Shown here: positions 62,033-64,000 of the stretch, piece by piece
Numbering within the stretch: the first letter of the stretch is position 1
Layout: the number at the start of each line of letters is the position of its first letter
NCBI GenBank assembly: GCA_947087645.1
Contig: CAMUDN010000001.1
Location: 1 to 64,000, forward strand
Length of the DNA stretch: 64,000 nt
Reading direction: 5' to 3'
Source of the DNA: an uncultured Bulleidia sp.
GTDB taxonomy: Bacteria; Bacillota_I; Bacilli_A; Erysipelotrichales; Erysipelotrichaceae
Notes under the pieces: generated by a model
The model's input: only the letters and a program-made list of their open reading frames with translations
Database searches by the model: none
What the model was told of the DNA's origin: nothing
Translations under genes and position numbers: made by a program

Positions 62033-63217
62033 ATGAAAATACCTTTACCTGATTATGTTTATGAAATAATGCAACTATTGATAAAAAATAATTATGAATG
62101 CTATTTAGTTGGCGGTGCTATTCGTAATTACCTTTTAAACTATAAAATTAAAGATTATGATCTTACAACAAATGCTACGCCACAAGAAATGATAAAAGTT
62201 TTTCATGATTATCCGAAAATTCCAACTGGTATAAAGCATGGAACTTTGACTATTTTAAGTCACTTACAACCTATCGAAATAACAACCTATCGTATTGATG
62301 GGGAATATAATGATCATCGCCATCCTAAACAAGTGCAATTTTCTTCATCATTGAAAGAAGATTGTGCTCGCCGTGATTTTAGTATTAATGCTCTTTGCTA
62401 CCATCCCGATCAAGGAATCATTGATTTTTTTCACGGTAGAGATGATTTAAACAAGCATTTAATTCGCTGTATCGGTAATGCAGAAGAACGATTTGATGAA
62501 GATGCTTTAAGAATTTTACGAGCTTTACGCTTTGCTGCTAGATTAAATTTTAAAATAGAAGCAAAGACAACAGAAGCAATGTTTAAAAAACGTAATTTAC
62601 TGTCCTATATTTCCAAGGAAAGAATCCACGCTGAATTAATACAATTCTTTTCTTATGAAAATAGTGCTTCTTTTTTAGAATTATATTTTGAAATATTTAT
62701 ATCGGCTATTCCTGCTTTATCTACTATTAATCAGCACTTTGTTTTCCATAACATGAAAAAAAAGCCTTTATCTACAATAAGTCGTTTAGCTATACTTTTT
62801 TCAACTTTACCTAATTATCATTATGTTTTAAAAGAAATGACTTTCAGTAATGAAGAAATTAAAAAAATTGAAAATATTATTCAATATCAAACACTTTCTT
62901 TAAATAGCTCATACGATGCTTATCATCTTCTATCTATTTTTAAAGAATTTAAAGATTATATACAATATCGTGTAGCAATTGATCCATCTTTAGATTATGC
63001 TCATCTCATGTCATGGTTACATAAGTTAAAAAATGATGCTATACCTACTTCTTTATCAGAATTAAAATTTAATGGCTATGATGCTCAAAAAGTAGGATAT
63101 AAAGGTATTGCAATTAAAAATATATTAAATGAGCTTTTAGAACTTTGCATGAAAGAAAAACTAAGTAATGAATATTCTGATTTACGATCATATGCTAAAA
63201 GAAAATTAAATTCATAA
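62033..63217 (+). CDS. cca: tRNA nucleotidyltransferase (CCA-adding enzyme)
   Basis: A 394-residue class II nucleotidyltransferase. YLVGGAIRNYLL and KDYDLTTNA give the active-site Asp pair, RRDFSINAL is the RRDxxxN motif, and EERFDEDALRILRALRFAARL is the nucleotide-selecting region. The helical body/tail fits CCA-adding enzymes of Firmicutes. It completes or repairs the tRNA 3' CCA. The Shine-Dalgarno is weak (AAGAG) and the -10 TATAAT is close to the ATG. A complex stem structure lies downstream. Confidence 0.93.
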   Translation: MKIPLPDYVYEIMQLLIKNNYECYLVGGAIRNYLLNYKIKDYDLTTNATPQEMIKVFHDYPKIPTGIKHGTLTILSHLQPIEITTYRIDGEYNDHRHPKQVQFSSSLKEDCARRDFSINALCYHPDQGIIDFFHGRDDLNKHLIRCIGNAEERFDEDALRILRALRFAARLNFKIEAKTTEAMFKKRNLLSYISKERIHAELIQFFSYENSASFLELYFEIFISAIPALSTINQHFVFHNMKKKPLSTISRLAILFSTLPNYHYVLKEMTFSNEEIKKIENIIQYQTLSLNSSYDAYHLLSIFKEFKDYIQYRVAIDPSLDYAHLMSWLHKLKNDAIPTSLSELKFNGYDAQKVGYKGIAIKNILNELLELCMKEKLSNEYSDLRSYAKRKLNS

Positions 63218-63261
63218 ATATGCAAGAATTCGTTTTTTAAAACACAAAAACTAAACCATAA

Positions 63262-63339
63262 AAATAGCTAGGTCCTTTACTGTAAATTCCTAAATCACTA
63301 TCAAGCTTTTAGGATAAACTGCTCTTCACCTAGCTATTT
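63262..63339. terminator. Multi-stem structure between convergent cca and the c-di-AMP receptor gene
   Basis: Outer 12-bp arms AAATAGCTAGGT (63262-63273) and ACCTAGCTATTT (63328-63339) enclose 54 bases. Inside is an additional 7-bp stem, TCCTAAA (63288-63294) with TTTAGGA (63308-63314), and a small TTTAC/GTAAA pair. Both flanks are T/A-rich, so it can terminate either gene. It is larger than the other terminators in the window. Confidence 0.6.
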
Positions 63340-63353
63340 CATTTCTTTCTCGT

Positions 63354-63677
63354 TTATAATTTTTTAAATATATCTACATTAAGAACAAATATTGTCGCTC
63401 CACCAACCTGAACTTCTACGGGAAATGAAGCATAATGGCTCAAATCATAAGAAGAAGTTGAAGGGACTATTTCTGTTCTTTTCTTAGCTTCTGAACCAAT
63501 AATTTCAATACATTTTTCAACTAAATTATCTTCTGTTCCTACAATAAATGTAGTATTACCAGCTCGTAAAAAGCCTCCTGTCGTCGCCAATTTAGTAATA
63601 TAAAAATTATTCTCTGTCAAGGCGGCTGATACCGCAGCTGAATCATCATTAGAAACAATTGCTAAAACCAATTTCAT
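63354..63677 (-). CDS. darA: Cyclic-di-AMP receptor, PII-like (PstA/DarA)
   Basis: A 107-residue PII-like protein. KLVLAIVSNDDSAAVSAAL at the N-terminus, then TKLATTGGFLRAGNTTFIVGTED and the C-terminal GGATIFVLNVDIFKKL are the hallmark segments of c-di-AMP-binding PstA/DarA (ligand-pocket residues lie in KLATTGGF). It is a cytoplasmic trimer sensing c-di-AMP, with effectors still unclear. The longer frame to 63707 adds ten residues. I start at the ATG at 63677 with GGAGG nine bases upstream. It lies downstream of ychF on the same strand. Confidence 0.93.
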   Translation of the reverse strand: MKLVLAIVSNDDSAAVSAALTENNFYITKLATTGGFLRAGNTTFIVGTEDNLVEKCIEIIGSEAKKRTEIVPSTSSYDLSHYASFPVEVQVGGATIFVLNVDIFKKL

Positions 63678-63737
63678 GGAACTAACCTCCGAAGTCATTT
63701 TTATCATATCATAGCTTTTAGTATATAATTTATCTTT

Positions 63738-64000
63738 TTAGACATTAAAGCGGAAAAAAACAACATCCCCATCTTGCATGATATATTCCTTTCCTTCTAA
63801 ACGTATTTTGCCATGTTCTTTTACTGCTTGCTCTGTTTTAAATTCCATCAAATCATTATATGAATAAATTTCAGCACGGATAAATCCTCGTTCAAAGTCA
63901 CTATGAATAATACCTGCACATTGAGGAGCTTTCATACCTTCATGAAAAGTCCAAGCTCGACACTCTGGTTCACCGACCGTAAAAAAAGTTCGTAATCCAA
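63738..64000 (-). CDS. ychF: YchF family GTPase/ATPase, C-terminal part (cut by window edge)
   Basis: The frame is open to the right window edge. It contains the last 86 or so residues of YchF/Ola1: RTFFTVGEPECRAWTF, GMKAPQCAGIIHSDFERGFIRAEI (in parts), and DGDVVFFRFNV, the TGS domain at the C-terminus. The catalytic G-domain lies outside the window. YchF is a conserved ATPase of the Obg family linked to ribosomes and stress response. The window's internal ATG at 63935 is not the true start. The gene ends 60 bases before the c-di-AMP receptor start. Confidence 0.95.
   Translation of the reverse strand, partial: GLRTFFTVGEPECRAWTFHEGMKAPQCAGIIHSDFERGFIRAEIYSYNDLMEFKTEQAVKEHGKIRLEGKEYIMQDGDVVFFRFNV

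Overview
The window is strongly AT-rich, with strong AGGAGG-type ribosome binding sites, cell-wall-anchored surface proteins, choline-binding repeats and a Bacillus/Listeria-like core gene order. These point to a low-GC Firmicute. The combination of Lic (phosphocholine) genes, DUF285 surface repeats and extreme AT content suggests the Erysipelotrichia, but that placement is an inference. Almost all genes lie on the minus strand. The plus-strand exceptions are an SPFH pair, a GNAT gene, licD, cca and a doubtful fragment near the left edge. No rRNA, tRNA, CRISPR array or intact insertion sequence was recognised.

Layout. 1-490: a small XRE regulator beside a probable gene remnant, looking like the edge of a decayed mobile segment. 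491-16.2 kb: efp with an SDR oxidoreductase, a PnuC-like transporter with an unusual N-terminal ectodomain, a heterodimeric ABC exporter, a DUF285 (BspA-like) surface protein behind a TA-repeat promoter, tex, a paraslipin with a small membrane partner, and sbcCD. 16.3-22.1 kb: M18 aminopeptidase, an unusual membrane protein, an orphan prepilin peptidase, a DUF349 protein and a GNAT enzyme.

22.2-46.4 kb is a large surface-glycan locus: galE, several GT2 and GT1 glycosyltransferases, Wzm/Wzt-type ABC exporter, a DUF2304 protein, two large polytopic membrane proteins, a choline-binding glucosaminidase, LicD, a PST flippase, a stand-alone LicC and an HTH-LicC-LicA fusion. Together these can activate choline (LicA, LicC), attach phosphocholine (LicD), export the decorated glycan (flippase or ABC exporter) and bind a hydrolase to it (choline-binding repeats). 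No LicB choline importer is present in the window.

46.4-61.98 kb follows the Firmicutes backbone prmC-prfA-rpmE-murA-(HAD)-fba-rpoE-(DUF1934), but rho, tdk, pyrG and argS are absent. An acyltransferase-3 gene and a 2116-residue subtilase with exact 651-bp tandem repeats sit among the core genes. The HD phosphohydrolase and ispF continue this strand, with divergent cca. The right edge holds a cyclic-di-AMP receptor gene and the C-terminal part of ychF.

Many gene starts were set by Shine-Dalgarno placement and differ from the longest open frame. Several neighbouring genes overlap or abut (sbcD/sbcC, wzt/wzm, prfA/prmC, the ABC pair), which indicates operons. Intrinsic terminators divide the minus strand into transcription units.
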